In this document: positions 8,424-16,489 of the stretch, piece after piece | How the letters are laid out: every line of letters begins with the position of its first letter | Position numbering within the stretch: the first letter of the stretch is position 1 | Assembly (NCBI RefSeq): GCF_025149785.1 | Contig: NZ_CP102277.1 | Location: forward strand, 2,790,001-2,854,000 | Reading direction: 5' to 3' | Length of the DNA stretch: 64,000 bases | DNA from: Coprococcus comes ATCC 27758 | GTDB taxonomy: Bacteria; Bacillota; Clostridia; Lachnospirales; Lachnospiraceae | Program-made: the position numbers and the translations under genes | The notes under the pieces: generated by a model | Told to the model about the DNA's origin: nothing | Databases searched by the model: none | What the model saw: the letters and a program-made list of their open reading frames with translations, nothing else

Positions 8424-8523
8424 CCTTCTATTTTCCGGAAAGGTCTGTACACAGCCATTTCTTCCCATTTTCAACATACAAAAAGCTTCTTCAGATGCCA
8501 TTTTTTTCTAAGTGTATGACAGC

Positions 8524-8575
8524 AAAAAGGAACAGGCTTTTTGCTGATTTCAATCAGTTAAGCCTGCTCCCTTTT
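8524..8575. terminator. Terminator after the MMPL gene
   Basis: Arms CAGGCTT (8533-8539) and AAGCCTG (8560-8566) are extended by AAAAAGG/CCCTTTT. It lies just past the MMPL stop codon and on the minus strand ends in a T-rich run. Confidence 0.6.
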
Positions 8576-8584
8576 CAGCAGAGC

Positions 8585-10696
8585 CTATGCTGTCGGCTCT
8601 GCAACTGTTTTACTTTTATCTTTTTTCACTCTGTATCCAGCAGTTGTTCTGCAGATGACCGGATCAAAGATCAGGAACATTGCCGGAAGGACAGTCAGTA
8701 CTACGATCACACTGATGATCGCTCCTCTTGAAAGAAGTTCACAGATAGAACCGATCATATCAACCTGTGTATAACAAGTCACACCAAATGTTGCCGCAAA
8801 AAAGCTCAGTCCACTAGTAATGATCGATGGCATACTGATTCTGTGTGCAATCGCAACAGATTCTTTCTTACTTTTGCCTTTCATACGTTCTTTCTGATAT
8901 CTGGTCGTCATAAGGATTGCATAATCAACGGTTGCTCCCAGCTGGATTGCTCCGATAACGATACTTGCAACGAACGGAAGACTCTTGCCCTGATAGAACG
9001 GAATCGCCATATTAATCGTAATCGCAAACTCGATAACCGAAACCAGAATGATCGGAAGCGAGATGGATTTAAATATAAGCAAAATGATAATAAAGATTGC
9101 TGCGATTGAAATAACGTTAACCCTTGTCAGATCGATATCTGTTACATCCTGCAGGTCTTTCATCAGTGGTGCTTCACCGATTACCATTCCAGACTTATCA
9201 TAGGATTTTACAATCTTATCAATCTGTTTGATCTGTTTGTTGACCTGCGGAGTTGCAGACTCATACTTGGTACATACAAACATCAACTCGGTATCCTTAC
9301 CCTGAAGCATACTCTTTACATCATCCGGGATCATCGATTCCGGAATAGAAGATCCAACGATAGAGTTAAGTCCAAGTGTCCATTTTACACCTTTGACATC
9401 ATCAATTTCACTCATCATTGCCTTTTTCTCTTTGGCATCCATGTCTTTATCTACCATAACTATATGCATTGTACTCATATCAAAGTCATCCTTCAGTTCA
9501 CTGTTTGCCACATTTGATGGAAGTGACTGTGGAAGTGACTGTGCAATATTATAATAAATTTTTGTATGATTATTGCCATAAATAGCAGGAATAAGCAAGA
9601 TCAGGAAAGCAACGATCCATACTTTGTAATGTTTGGTGATAAATACCGAAACCTTATCCATGCTCTTGATCAGCGGTTTATGCTTGGTTTTTTCAATCGG
9701 TTTATCAAAGATAAGAATCATTGCCGGAAGGATTGTTACACAACAAAGCACTCCAATGATAACACCTTTTGCCATAACAATACCAAGATCACGACCAAGT
9801 GCAAATGTCATAACACAAAGAGCTACAAATCCTGCTACTGTGGTGACAGAACTTCCTACAATGGATTTGAATGTATTAGAAATCGCATGTCCCATCGCAC
9901 GGTTCTTATCTCCCGGGAAACGGCGCTTGTTCTCTTCGTAGCTATTCAGCAGGAAAATGGAGTAATCCATCGTAACACCCAGCTGCAATACCGCCGTCAG
10001 CGCTTTTGTAATGTAACAGATCTCGCCAAGGAAAATGTTACTTCCCAGATTATATACAATCGCTGCACCTATACTAATCAGGAAAAAAATCGGTACCAGG
10101 AAGGATTCTCCGGTAATTTCCAGCACCAGAAACGAAAGAATTGCCGCAATTACAACATAAATCGGGACTTCTTTCATTGCTACATTCTTGATATCGGCTA
10201 CAACACCTGTCATACCTGCAATAAAACACTGTTTGCTGGCAATCTTACGCATCTCACCGACTGCATTCATTGCTTCGTCAGATGAAGTCGTATTGTCAAA
10301 TAATGCGAGCATCAGTGTCGCATCTCCGTTGTAGAAGGCTTTTCTCAAATCGGATGGAATCATCTCTACCGGCAGTGAAAGATCTGCCACATCACCATAC
10401 CATAATACTTTTTCGACATGATCAACCTTATTAAACTGATCTGCCAGCTTCTGGATATCTTTCATGTCCGTATCCTCTACAACAACCATGGCGAATGCAC
10501 CCATACCATATTCATCCACCATAACGTCCTGTCCTTCTACTGTTTCCAGTGATTCCGGAAGGTAACTGAGCAAGTCGTAGTTAATTCTTGTCTTCGCCAT
10601 TCCAATAAATGACGGAATCAAAAGCAGTATCCCCAGTAACAAAATTATAAATCTGTGTTTTGCTATCCATTTTCCCGCTTTGACCACAATAATCAT
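8585..10696 (-). CDS. MMPL-family RND transporter
   Basis: A 703-aa membrane protein with two repeats, each with one N-terminal membrane helix, a large extracytoplasmic loop and a block of five helices. The MMPL motifs are visible as LGVTMDYSIFLLNSYEENK in the first half and LGATVDYAILMTTRYQKER in the second. The family exports lipids, peptides or drugs using the proton gradient; the substrate here is unknown. The ATG at 10696 is very close to the AGGGAG site. A GTG at 10687, nine bases from that site, may be the true start. No partner protein is encoded next to it. Confidence 0.9.
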   Translation of the reverse strand: MIIVVKAGKWIAKHRFIILLLGILLLIPSFIGMAKTRINYDLLSYLPESLETVEGQDVMVDEYGMGAFAMVVVEDTDMKDIQKLADQFNKVDHVEKVLWYGDVADLSLPVEMIPSDLRKAFYNGDATLMLALFDNTTSSDEAMNAVGEMRKIASKQCFIAGMTGVVADIKNVAMKEVPIYVVIAAILSFLVLEITGESFLVPIFFLISIGAAIVYNLGSNIFLGEICYITKALTAVLQLGVTMDYSIFLLNSYEENKRRFPGDKNRAMGHAISNTFKSIVGSSVTTVAGFVALCVMTFALGRDLGIVMAKGVIIGVLCCVTILPAMILIFDKPIEKTKHKPLIKSMDKVSVFITKHYKVWIVAFLILLIPAIYGNNHTKIYYNIAQSLPQSLPSNVANSELKDDFDMSTMHIVMVDKDMDAKEKKAMMSEIDDVKGVKWTLGLNSIVGSSIPESMIPDDVKSMLQGKDTELMFVCTKYESATPQVNKQIKQIDKIVKSYDKSGMVIGEAPLMKDLQDVTDIDLTRVNVISIAAIFIIILLIFKSISLPIILVSVIEFAITINMAIPFYQGKSLPFVASIVIGAIQLGATVDYAILMTTRYQKERMKGKSKKESVAIAHRISMPSIITSGLSFFAATFGVTCYTQVDMIGSICELLSRGAIISVIVVLTVLPAMFLIFDPVICRTTAGYRVKKDKSKTVAEPTA

Positions 10697-10948
10697 CTCC
10701 CTGTCTTTACATTTTTATTCTATAGAATATTATACAAAAAAATGACTGATGGTCAATATCAAATAGTCACAATAATTTCATAATTAAAAAATGAATTTTG
10801 GTCATTTTTAGCATGGTTAATTTTTTACTATTTTCCAAAAACTATAAACTACAAAAAAACTGCTACTGGCAGTTTTTCTTGCACACAAACATACTAAAAA
10901 GGGTGTTTTTCTGGTATATTACAGAGAAACACCCTTTGCTCTTAGCTC
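10697..10948. other. Intergenic region between MMPL and yajC
   Basis: Two hairpins are visible. One has ACTGC/GCAGT arms at about 10855-10877 with A and T runs. The other is the yajC terminator. A TGAC...GTCA dyad (10743-10755) and an ATTCTATAGAAT palindrome near 10718 lie upstream of the MMPL start and may be operators. Confidence 0.5.
10893..10937 (-). terminator. yajC terminator
   Basis: Arms AAAGGGTGTTT (10898-10908) and AAACACCCTTT (10927-10937) are perfect and are followed by TTTTTAG on the minus strand. Confidence 0.8.
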
Positions 10949-11215
10949 TTATTTACGAATCGTAGATACAGAATAGACCAGAATTTTCATACAGATTTCT
11001 TTTTCCGGATCAATCTCTACTGTAAGGATTTCACCATCCCGTTCTTTTACTGTTGCGATAATCCCTCCCATTGTAAGAACCTCATCTCCAACCTTGATCG
11101 AATCATGGAGTTCCTGCATTTTTTTATTCTTTTTCTTTCCCGGAACTACCATCATAAAATAGATCACTACAAACAATAGTACCGCATACAATAAAATCAT
11201 CATCTGTGCATTCAT
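10949..11215 (-). CDS. yajC: Preprotein translocase subunit YajC
   Basis: An 88-aa protein with one N-terminal membrane segment (about residues 4-24), the typical PGKKKNKKMQE basic patch, then the YajC beta domain with IKVGDEVLTMGGIIATV. YajC is an accessory component of the SecDF-YajC membrane complex. secD and secF are not adjacent; the neighbours here are an amidohydrolase and an MMPL transporter, so it is probably a separate unit. Confidence 0.95.
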   Translation of the reverse strand: MNAQMMILLYAVLLFVVIYFMMVVPGKKKNKKMQELHDSIKVGDEVLTMGGIIATVKERDGEILTVEIDPEKEICMKILVYSVSTIRK

Positions 11216-11246
11216 ACTCTTATCCTGCCTTTTTTGCTTTATTATA

Positions 11247-12428
11247 CTACTTCAGATAAGCTTCTACAATCTTTACAAACATTGCTGATCCTTTGTAGAG
11301 CACGTCTTCATCTACATTAAAGTGTGGATTATGATGAGGAACATCCGTATGCTTTACCGGATTAGAAGAACTAAGGAAGAAAAATGCTCCGGGTGCTTTC
11401 TGTAAGTAGTATGCAAAATCCTCTCCTGCCATATTTGGTGCCGGAACTTTACTTACAACATCCTCTTCACCTACAACTTCTTTTGCGGCTTCAGTTACAA
11501 GTGCTGCCATCTCATCGTTATTGATTACCGGAGGTGCTCCCCAGTCCATCTCAACTTCTGCTGTTCCTCTGAATGTTGCCGCTGTACTCTTTGCAATCTC
11601 TTCAATTCGTTTTGCAAGGTACTGTCTTATTGGCTCTTCCAGTGCCCGGATCGTTCCTTCGATTTCTACTTCGCTTGGAATTGCATTATAAGCAACACCA
11701 CCATGGAAATAACCAATTGTTACAACTGCAGCTTTTACTGCGGAAACTTCACGTGCAATGATTTCCTGCAGGTTAATTACAATATGAGACGCCATTGTAA
11801 TCGGGTCTGTTCCTTTTTCCGGAGTAGATCCATGACAGCCAGTTCCTTTTACATGGATCACAAATCTGTCGAATGATGCCATACAACATCCAGGAGTAAT
11901 AATGACCTTTCCTGCCGGAATATCTTTGTTGATGATACTTCCAATATGCTGTCCAAATACAGCGTCTACACCATCCATTGCGCCATCTTTGATCATAATC
12001 TCTGCACCTTTGGATAATTCTTCTGCTGTCTGGAACAAAAGCCTTACATTTCCTTTAATCTCTGCTTTGTGTGCATTTAAAACTTTTGCGGCTCCAAGAA
12101 GCATTGTAATATGATTGTCATGTCCACAGGCATGCATCAGACCTTCATGTTTGGACTTATAATCGACATCATTTGCCTCCGTAATCTTAAGTGCATCCAT
12201 ATCTGCACGGAGTGCAACCGTCTTACCTGGCTGCCCGCCCTTGATCTCTGCAATGATACTACTGTCTGTTCCTGAACATTTATAAGGAATTCCGAGTTCA
12301 TCCAGTTTATCTGTTACATATTTCTGCGTTTCCGGAAGATCAAGACCGAATTCCGGAATCTGATGCAGTTCTCTTCGCATTTTTACGAGTTCTTCCTGTA
12401 AACCTTCACATTCTTTCCACATACTCAT
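11247..12428 (-). CDS. M20-family amidohydrolase
   Basis: A 393-aa M20D peptidase-family protein (IAA-amino acid hydrolase/N-acyl amino acid amidohydrolase group). Metal-site motifs are visible: LRADMDALKI, MHACGHDNHITMLLG and QTAEELSKGAE, with a dimerisation domain in the middle and a C-terminal histidine region near PHHNPHF. It should hydrolyse an N-acyl or amide bond of an amino-acid conjugate in the cytoplasm. It follows two membrane-protein genes on the same strand, one of the DUF5058 family, and is divergent from a PucR regulator. This suggests uptake and cleavage of a specific conjugate, which is inference. Confidence 0.92.
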   Translation of the reverse strand: MSMWKECEGLQEELVKMRRELHQIPEFGLDLPETQKYVTDKLDELGIPYKCSGTDSSIIAEIKGGQPGKTVALRADMDALKITEANDVDYKSKHEGLMHACGHDNHITMLLGAAKVLNAHKAEIKGNVRLLFQTAEELSKGAEIMIKDGAMDGVDAVFGQHIGSIINKDIPAGKVIITPGCCMASFDRFVIHVKGTGCHGSTPEKGTDPITMASHIVINLQEIIAREVSAVKAAVVTIGYFHGGVAYNAIPSEVEIEGTIRALEEPIRQYLAKRIEEIAKSTAATFRGTAEVEMDWGAPPVINNDEMAALVTEAAKEVVGEEDVVSKVPAPNMAGEDFAYYLQKAPGAFFFLSSSNPVKHTDVPHHNPHFNVDEDVLYKGSAMFVKIVEAYLK

Positions 12429-12478
12429 GCTTATTCCCTCTTTTCTCTATGAATCTTTTGCTTTTTATTCATTTCCCG

Positions 12479-13147
12479 CTAAGCAGTTTTCTTTTCTTTT
12501 ACATATAACAGTCTTGCAAATCCAAGGCTTCCGAATACAGACACAACGATAAGTACCCATGCCGGAGGAGCAATCGTAAATTTAAGGATAAGCGGAAGTC
12601 CCATGCCAAAGATGGCAACTTTAGGATATTTCAATGCATAGGTTCCAAAAGTTCCTCCAAAAATTGCACCTGCTGCATATTTTGTAAGAGCGGATACAAT
12701 AACATCTGGAAGTACGGATACAACTGCTGATCCTACTAAAACAGCTGCTGTTGTAGCAATCAGGTTTGTAATAATAGAACCACAGATTGCCATTGTAGAA
12801 GCCACCTCTGCCTGAAGCGTTCCTGGTTCACTCTCCGTCGTTTCAAGAGCCATTGTTGCACATGGAACTCGCATGTTACCGATATTTCCTGAAAGGAAAC
12901 TTAAGTATGTACCAGTAAGTCCAAGAGCTGCATAGTAAGAAATTGGTTCAACAACATAGAATGCACCAAATGATAATGCAACCATTCCCCATCCTGCAAG
13001 TACTACTTTCGGATCCGGCCAGCAGTTATAGGTAATACACAGCCAGATAACCGGTATAAATGATGTAAATGCTGCGAGCAGGTTTGTAGGAGTACCGATT
13101 CTAATACTATTCTTTTTCCATTCTGACATTAATTCTTTATTTTCCAT
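12479..13147 (-). CDS. Membrane protein partner of the DUF5058 protein
   Basis: A 222-aa integral membrane protein with about six hydrophobic segments and no motif I can tie to a named family. I start at the ATG at 13147, 8 bases from AGGAGGG; the ATG at 13153 is too close. It lies 12 bp after the DUF5058 gene and before the amidohydrolase gene. The two membrane proteins could form a two-part permease for the amidohydrolase substrate. Confidence 0.8.
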   Translation of the reverse strand: MENKELMSEWKKNSIRIGTPTNLLAAFTSFIPVIWLCITYNCWPDPKVVLAGWGMVALSFGAFYVVEPISYYAALGLTGTYLSFLSGNIGNMRVPCATMALETTESEPGTLQAEVASTMAICGSIITNLIATTAAVLVGSAVVSVLPDVIVSALTKYAAGAIFGGTFGTYALKYPKVAIFGMGLPLILKFTIAPPAWVLIVVSVFGSLGFARLLYVKEKKTA

Positions 13148-13159
13148 AATCATACCCTC

Positions 13160-13870
13160 CTATGCTCCAACTGCCATATCATAGATGATTGCAAATAACA
13201 TTCCGATGATCATTGCAATACCAAGATTGTACTCTCTGATTTTTGGAACTTTCTTTGCTACAAATTTTTCAAGGATTGCCATTCCGATAATACCACCGGC
13301 AACGGCTGCTGCATTTCCCCATCCTTTGCCAATTTCGTTGACATCCAGATAACCGAAGATACCAAGTGAACAGGCTCCACTCATTACAACCAGCCATTTT
13401 GAATCGCCACCGCTCATCTTTGTTCTTAAGTTTTCAAGTGCAGGTGTAAAAAGGCCCGTTACAACCAGCCATCCGGCTCCGTTGAGTGCCATTACGAACC
13501 AGCTGACAGCCATAACTTTCAGTGTAAATCCAGCTCCTCCAAGCTCTGCGCCTGCCGCTTCAGCACCAAGCGTTGCTGCAGTAAGCTCTGTCGGTGCTGC
13601 ACCAATGATGGAAAGTCTCTGCCATGCCATTGGACCTCCGATCGAAGTCATAAGACCAACCATTACGATAAATACACCAAGTGCAGGTCCGATTGCGGAA
13701 ATGAGACCGACTCTGAATGCTGTCTTCGGCACTGTTGCCGGAATGTTTGCTTTCACTGTCATTTTCTTTGCCATTCGGATATAAAGAACAGCCTGGACAA
13801 ATGCAATTGCTACAGTAATACCACAAAGCAAATACACGATCATTGAATTAGAAATCTCTACATAATCCAT
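13160..13870 (-). CDS. DUF5058 family membrane protein
   Basis: A 236-aa membrane protein with about six segments, beginning MDYVEISNSMIVYLLCG, which I recognise as the DUF5058 type. The function of the family is not established. It is the first gene of a three-gene set (DUF5058, membrane protein, M20 amidohydrolase) divergent from a PucR-type regulator. The ribosome binding site AAGGAAAGAG precedes the start. Confidence 0.85.
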   Translation of the reverse strand: MDYVEISNSMIVYLLCGITVAIAFVQAVLYIRMAKKMTVKANIPATVPKTAFRVGLISAIGPALGVFIVMVGLMTSIGGPMAWQRLSIIGAAPTELTAATLGAEAAGAELGGAGFTLKVMAVSWFVMALNGAGWLVVTGLFTPALENLRTKMSGGDSKWLVVMSGACSLGIFGYLDVNEIGKGWGNAAAVAGGIIGMAILEKFVAKKVPKIREYNLGIAMIIGMLFAIIYDMAVGA

Positions 13871-14086
13871 ATACTCTCTTCCTTTCTTCTTTCATGTTCC
13901 TTTTTTGTTATCCAGTTTCCTCTTGTTGATGATAAGTTTACAACTTAATAACTTTGCTTTCTATATATATCATGTACAAATTTATCTTGATTTTTTTATA
14001 TTCGACATCATTTTTTTGTATTTGTGATATAATTATTTTATCAGTTTTTGTATTTGAGATACAATTTTATTACAAGGAGACTAAAA
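13871..14086. promoter_or_regulatory. Divergent regulatory region with a 32-bp-spaced direct repeat
   Basis: Between the divergent DUF5058 and pucR genes a 22-base sequence occurs twice, at 14013-14034 and 14045-14066, with 20 of 22 bases the same (core TTTTTGTATTTG). The 32-bp period is about three helical turns, so the copies face the same side of the DNA. This is a likely operator for the PucR regulator. Confidence 0.5.
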
Positions 14087-15709
14087 ATGACTGTCGAAGA
14101 ACTATTACAACTGCCAACTATTAAGGGATTAAAACTTATTTCCGGAAATCTCGGTGTACACAGAGAAATCTCCACAGTAACCGTCGTTGATACTCCGGAT
14201 GGCTTCCAGTGGTTAAAAGGAAATGAAGTTGTGATCACAACGACCTATGCCCTGGAAAAGACGCCTAATTCTTTTCTTGATTTCATCAGCAAGCTGTTGT
14301 CAAGAAATATCAGTGCACTAATTGTCAAATCGGACCGGTACATAAAGGTTATTCCGGAAAATGCCAAAAAACTTTGTGATGAAAAAGCTTTGCCACTGAT
14401 CTACTGTCCGGCAATCTACGCATTTGCCGACATTATCAATCCAACCCTGTCCGGAATTATATCCAAACAGGCGGAGCAGCTAAAAGAATCTTCCAAGATT
14501 CACGAGAGTTTCCTGGAACTGGCAATAAATGACCGCTCTATCCATCAAATTTTGCAGACACTGAGTACTCTGATCCAGGAACCGACTGCCTATGTTGATA
14601 CTGTTTTCCACAAAGTATATTTTTCTGAAAATGTAAGCGAGGATAGTCTTTATCTGAAGGGATTATCATATGAAATTATTTTAAATGAATACCGAGAGAA
14701 ATATCAGTGTATCGACGTTGTCAATAAAGAGCAGAAATTTGGATATATTATGCTTCTTTCTGACCGTTCTGACCGGACATATCCGGATACTGACTCCAAT
14801 ATCTACAAAACAGCGATTGAATATGCCAGTATCGTAATTATCCTGCGTATGCAGATCCGAATCAGTAACCGGATGATCGAAGAGAAATATTACTCTTCTT
14901 TTGTAGGTGATCTAATGCTTAACAACGTCAAAACACGTGAAGAGATCAATACACGTGCCCATTTATACGGCTGGAATCTGGACGGCGGCGGATTTGTTGC
15001 GATCATCGATATAAACAATATTAAAAAGTATTATCTGCGTAATCTGGATACCGGAACAAATGAAAAGCTTCAGAAATATACAGACCAGATTTTTGATACT
15101 TCTATTAAGTATATCAAGCAGGCATTCCCTTCCACTATTTATTATTCACAGAGTGACTTTATTGCCTTTCTGATCACTGGAAAACTGCCTGTCAGCGCCC
15201 GTAAAACCCTTGCAGATACATTCAGTCAAATCCAGCACAGTCTGTTGAACGCCGTTCCTTTTACTATTTCAATGGGAGTTGGAATGTATGTAGATGACAT
15301 TATCAATATTCACAACAGCTACCAACAGGCAAAGCAGGTCATCCAAACTATCTATCAGATTCAGCAATTTAACCGTCTGTTCTTTTATGATCAGATTGGA
15401 ATCTATCGTTTATTATTTTCTATTTCATCCAATAACGAGGCAATTGAATTCTGCGATAAATATGTAAAGCCTCTGCAGCAATACGATGACCAGCATCATG
15501 CAAACCTGATTGAAACACTACAGTCTATCATCAACTGTGGATGGAATTTAAAGCTGGCATCTGAAAAGCTTTTTTTACATTATAATTCTGTGAAATATCG
15601 GTTTCAGAAAATTTGTGATTTACTTGAAATTGATTTGAGAGATAACTCCAGACATACGGAAATAGAACTTGCTCTTAAGATTTATTTGATTCAGAAAAAT
15701 CAGATATAG
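14087..15709 (+). CDS. PucR-family transcriptional regulator
   Basis: A 540-aa regulator. Residues 1 to about 125 are a PucR N-terminal domain (TVEELLQLPTIKGLKLISG), the middle resembles the CdaR GGDEF-like region, and the last 60 residues are the PucR helix-turn-helix (WNLKLASEKLFLHYNSVKYRFQKI). Such proteins are often activators of purine or amino-acid catabolism that respond to the substrate. The ATG at 14087 follows AAGGAG; the frame reads further up but without a better site. It is divergent from the DUF5058/M20 set and probably controls it. Confidence 0.9.
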   Translation: MTVEELLQLPTIKGLKLISGNLGVHREISTVTVVDTPDGFQWLKGNEVVITTTYALEKTPNSFLDFISKLLSRNISALIVKSDRYIKVIPENAKKLCDEKALPLIYCPAIYAFADIINPTLSGIISKQAEQLKESSKIHESFLELAINDRSIHQILQTLSTLIQEPTAYVDTVFHKVYFSENVSEDSLYLKGLSYEIILNEYREKYQCIDVVNKEQKFGYIMLLSDRSDRTYPDTDSNIYKTAIEYASIVIILRMQIRISNRMIEEKYYSSFVGDLMLNNVKTREEINTRAHLYGWNLDGGGFVAIIDINNIKKYYLRNLDTGTNEKLQKYTDQIFDTSIKYIKQAFPSTIYYSQSDFIAFLITGKLPVSARKTLADTFSQIQHSLLNAVPFTISMGVGMYVDDIINIHNSYQQAKQVIQTIYQIQQFNRLFFYDQIGIYRLLFSISSNNEAIEFCDKYVKPLQQYDDQHHANLIETLQSIINCGWNLKLASEKLFLHYNSVKYRFQKICDLLEIDLRDNSRHTEIELALKIYLIQKNQI

Positions 15710-15769
15710 CGTGGGATTTTTCGACTGACTCATTCAATCGCGGGATTTCGCCCTATAAATAAGCAAAAA

Positions 15770-15815
15770 AATACAGGGAAGAATGCAAACACTCTTCCCT
15801 GATATTATTTACTTA
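15770..15815 (-). terminator. Original chromosomal terminator of tuf
   Basis: Arms CAGGGAAGA/TCTTCCCTG with a 10-base loop and TATTTTTTT after it on the minus strand. It lies just downstream of the 54-bp tuf tail at 15844. It is therefore probably the native tuf terminator, now about 25 kb away from the working gene. Confidence 0.65.
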
Positions 15816-15843
15816 TTTGCACGGCTCAATGCCATCACAAATA

Positions 15844-15897
15844 TTACTCGATGATTGTAGCAACACGTCCTGATCCTACAGTACGTCCACCTTCACG
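15844..15897 (-). repeat. Left attachment site: copy of the tuf 3' end
   Basis: This is identical over 54 bp to 32501-32554 and 40939-40992. Read on the minus strand it gives the last 17 codons and stop of EF-Tu. It marks the left junction of element 1 with the chromosome. Sequence on either side differs from the other copies. Confidence 0.9.
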
Positions 15898-15998
15898 ATA
15901 CTTTAATCCCGTTTTATCTCATATTTTTTATGGTTTTCTCTCCAAAATACAGTGAAAAACGGCTGAATTGCACCACCTATTTTGATTTGCCTGATTTC

Positions 15999-16018
15999 TT
16001 GGCACCGTTTTGGCACCG
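15999..16018. repeat. Element 1 left arm-type repeat
   Basis: The 20-base sequence TTGGCACCGTTTTGGCACCG occurs here and again at 32286-32305 in the same orientation. It contains a GGCACC doublet. It starts 101 bp inside the left attachment site, as expected for an integrase arm-binding site. Confidence 0.6.
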
Positions 16019-16079
16019 GAAGCCCTGGTCGAAAAAATTCTTTTCCACAGCTAACCGATGCTACTCTACCAACTTTATA

Positions 16080-16108
16080 TTGCACCGGTAATTTTTAACT
16101 GTTATAAT
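16080..16108 (+). promoter_or_regulatory. Promoter of the small toxin-like gene, element 1
   Basis: TTGCAC (16080-16085), 17 bases, then a perfect TATAAT (16103-16108). The predicted transcript starts near 16115, directly before the structured leader. The same boxes and spacing occur in element 2. Confidence 0.7.
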
Positions 16109-16114
16109 CGAAAC

Positions 16115-16273
16115 ATGGGTGCTACCATAACGGTAGGCGGTTAGTCCTTCAACAGAGGGTTGCAGAGTGCCAGTGGCACTCGTTTTGCAACGACCGAAGT
16201 GAAACGGAGACCTGTGACCCTCTGATTACATAGAAACCCGAAAGGGAATCCACTGGAAAGGAGGGCTAAGCCA
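16115..16273 (+). ncRNA. Structured 5' leader of the toxin-like mRNA, element 1
   Basis: The leader begins with an arm (16119-16147) containing the hairpin CTACC-loop-GGTAG and CGGTTAGTCC. A CAGAGGG (16153-16159) to CCCTCTG (16218-16224) stem follows; its loop is about 50 bases longer than in element 2 and includes GAGTGCC/GGCACTC. A CCC-GAAA-GGG hairpin (16237-16246) comes next and is CTC-GAAA-GAG in element 2, a compensatory change. GGTTAGTCC can pair with GGGCTAAGCC (16263-16272) at the ribosome binding site, which would shut translation. Confidence 0.6.
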
Positions 16274-16372
16274 ATGAGTATTGTTGACTTCATAGCAGTA
16301 GTGAGCTTCGGCTTAACCTGCTTTAGTATCGGATATACATTTGGCAAGGATAATAATAAACCACAAAAATAG
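16274..16372 (+). CDS. 32-aa membrane peptide, candidate type I toxin (element 1)
   Basis: An ATG nine bases after AAAGGAGGG opens a 32-codon frame. The peptide begins MSIVDFIAVV, has one hydrophobic stretch of about 20 residues and a charged tail ending FGKDNNKPQK. Compared with the copy at 32851 about ten codons differ silently and only four change an amino acid, which shows selection on the peptide. Size and layout (short N-terminus, one membrane helix, charged tail) match type I toxins such as Fst, though the sequence is not Fst. It has its own promoter, structured leader and shared terminator. Toxicity is inferred, not shown. Confidence 0.7.
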   Translation: MSIVDFIAVVSFGLTCFSIGYTFGKDNNKPQK

Positions 16373-16405
16373 CCGCCCTGGTCTGGTAAACTAAGCGGCA
16401 ATTTT
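16365..16405. terminator. Bidirectional terminator shared by toxin and antisense RNA, element 1
   Basis: AAAAAT-a-GCCGC pairs with GCGGC-a-ATTTTT around the toxin stop codon (GCCGC 16372-16376, GCGGC 16395-16399). U-runs occur on both strands, so both convergent transcripts can end here. In element 2 the stem bases differ but still pair. Confidence 0.7.
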
Positions 16406-16454
16406 TGTCAAAACATATATCGGACTAACCGTCTATCGGTAGCACTCTTTATCT
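16365..16454 (-). ncRNA. Predicted antisense (antitoxin-like) RNA, element 1
   Basis: A roughly 90-nt RNA is predicted from its promoter to the shared terminator. Its 5' part carries the complement of 16422-16445 and so includes GGTTAGTCC, which can pair with GGGCTAAGCC at the toxin ribosome binding site. Its 3' part is complementary to the end of the toxin mRNA. This is the arrangement of RNA II in par of pAD1. No expression evidence is available. Confidence 0.55.
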
Positions 16455-16460
16455 ATAATC

Positions 16461-16489
16461 ATATTAGCACGCATGTGTGAAAATGTCAA
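16461..16489 (-). promoter_or_regulatory. Promoter of the antisense RNA, element 1
   Basis: On the minus strand a perfect TTGACA (16484-16489), 17 bases, then TAATAT (16461-16466). It is identical in element 2 (33039-33067). The -35 box overlaps the stop codon of the HTH-membrane gene. Confidence 0.65.

Noticed and set aside
9566-10285. 239-codon plus-strand frame
   Set aside because: Antisense to the MMPL gene, with Asn/Cys/Arg-rich non-protein composition.
16119-16445. Toxin-like locus considered as a MITE with terminal inverted repeats
   Set aside because: No target duplication is visible, both copies sit at the same place in related elements, and the arms lie at the predicted 5' ends of two transcripts. 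Still not fully excluded.
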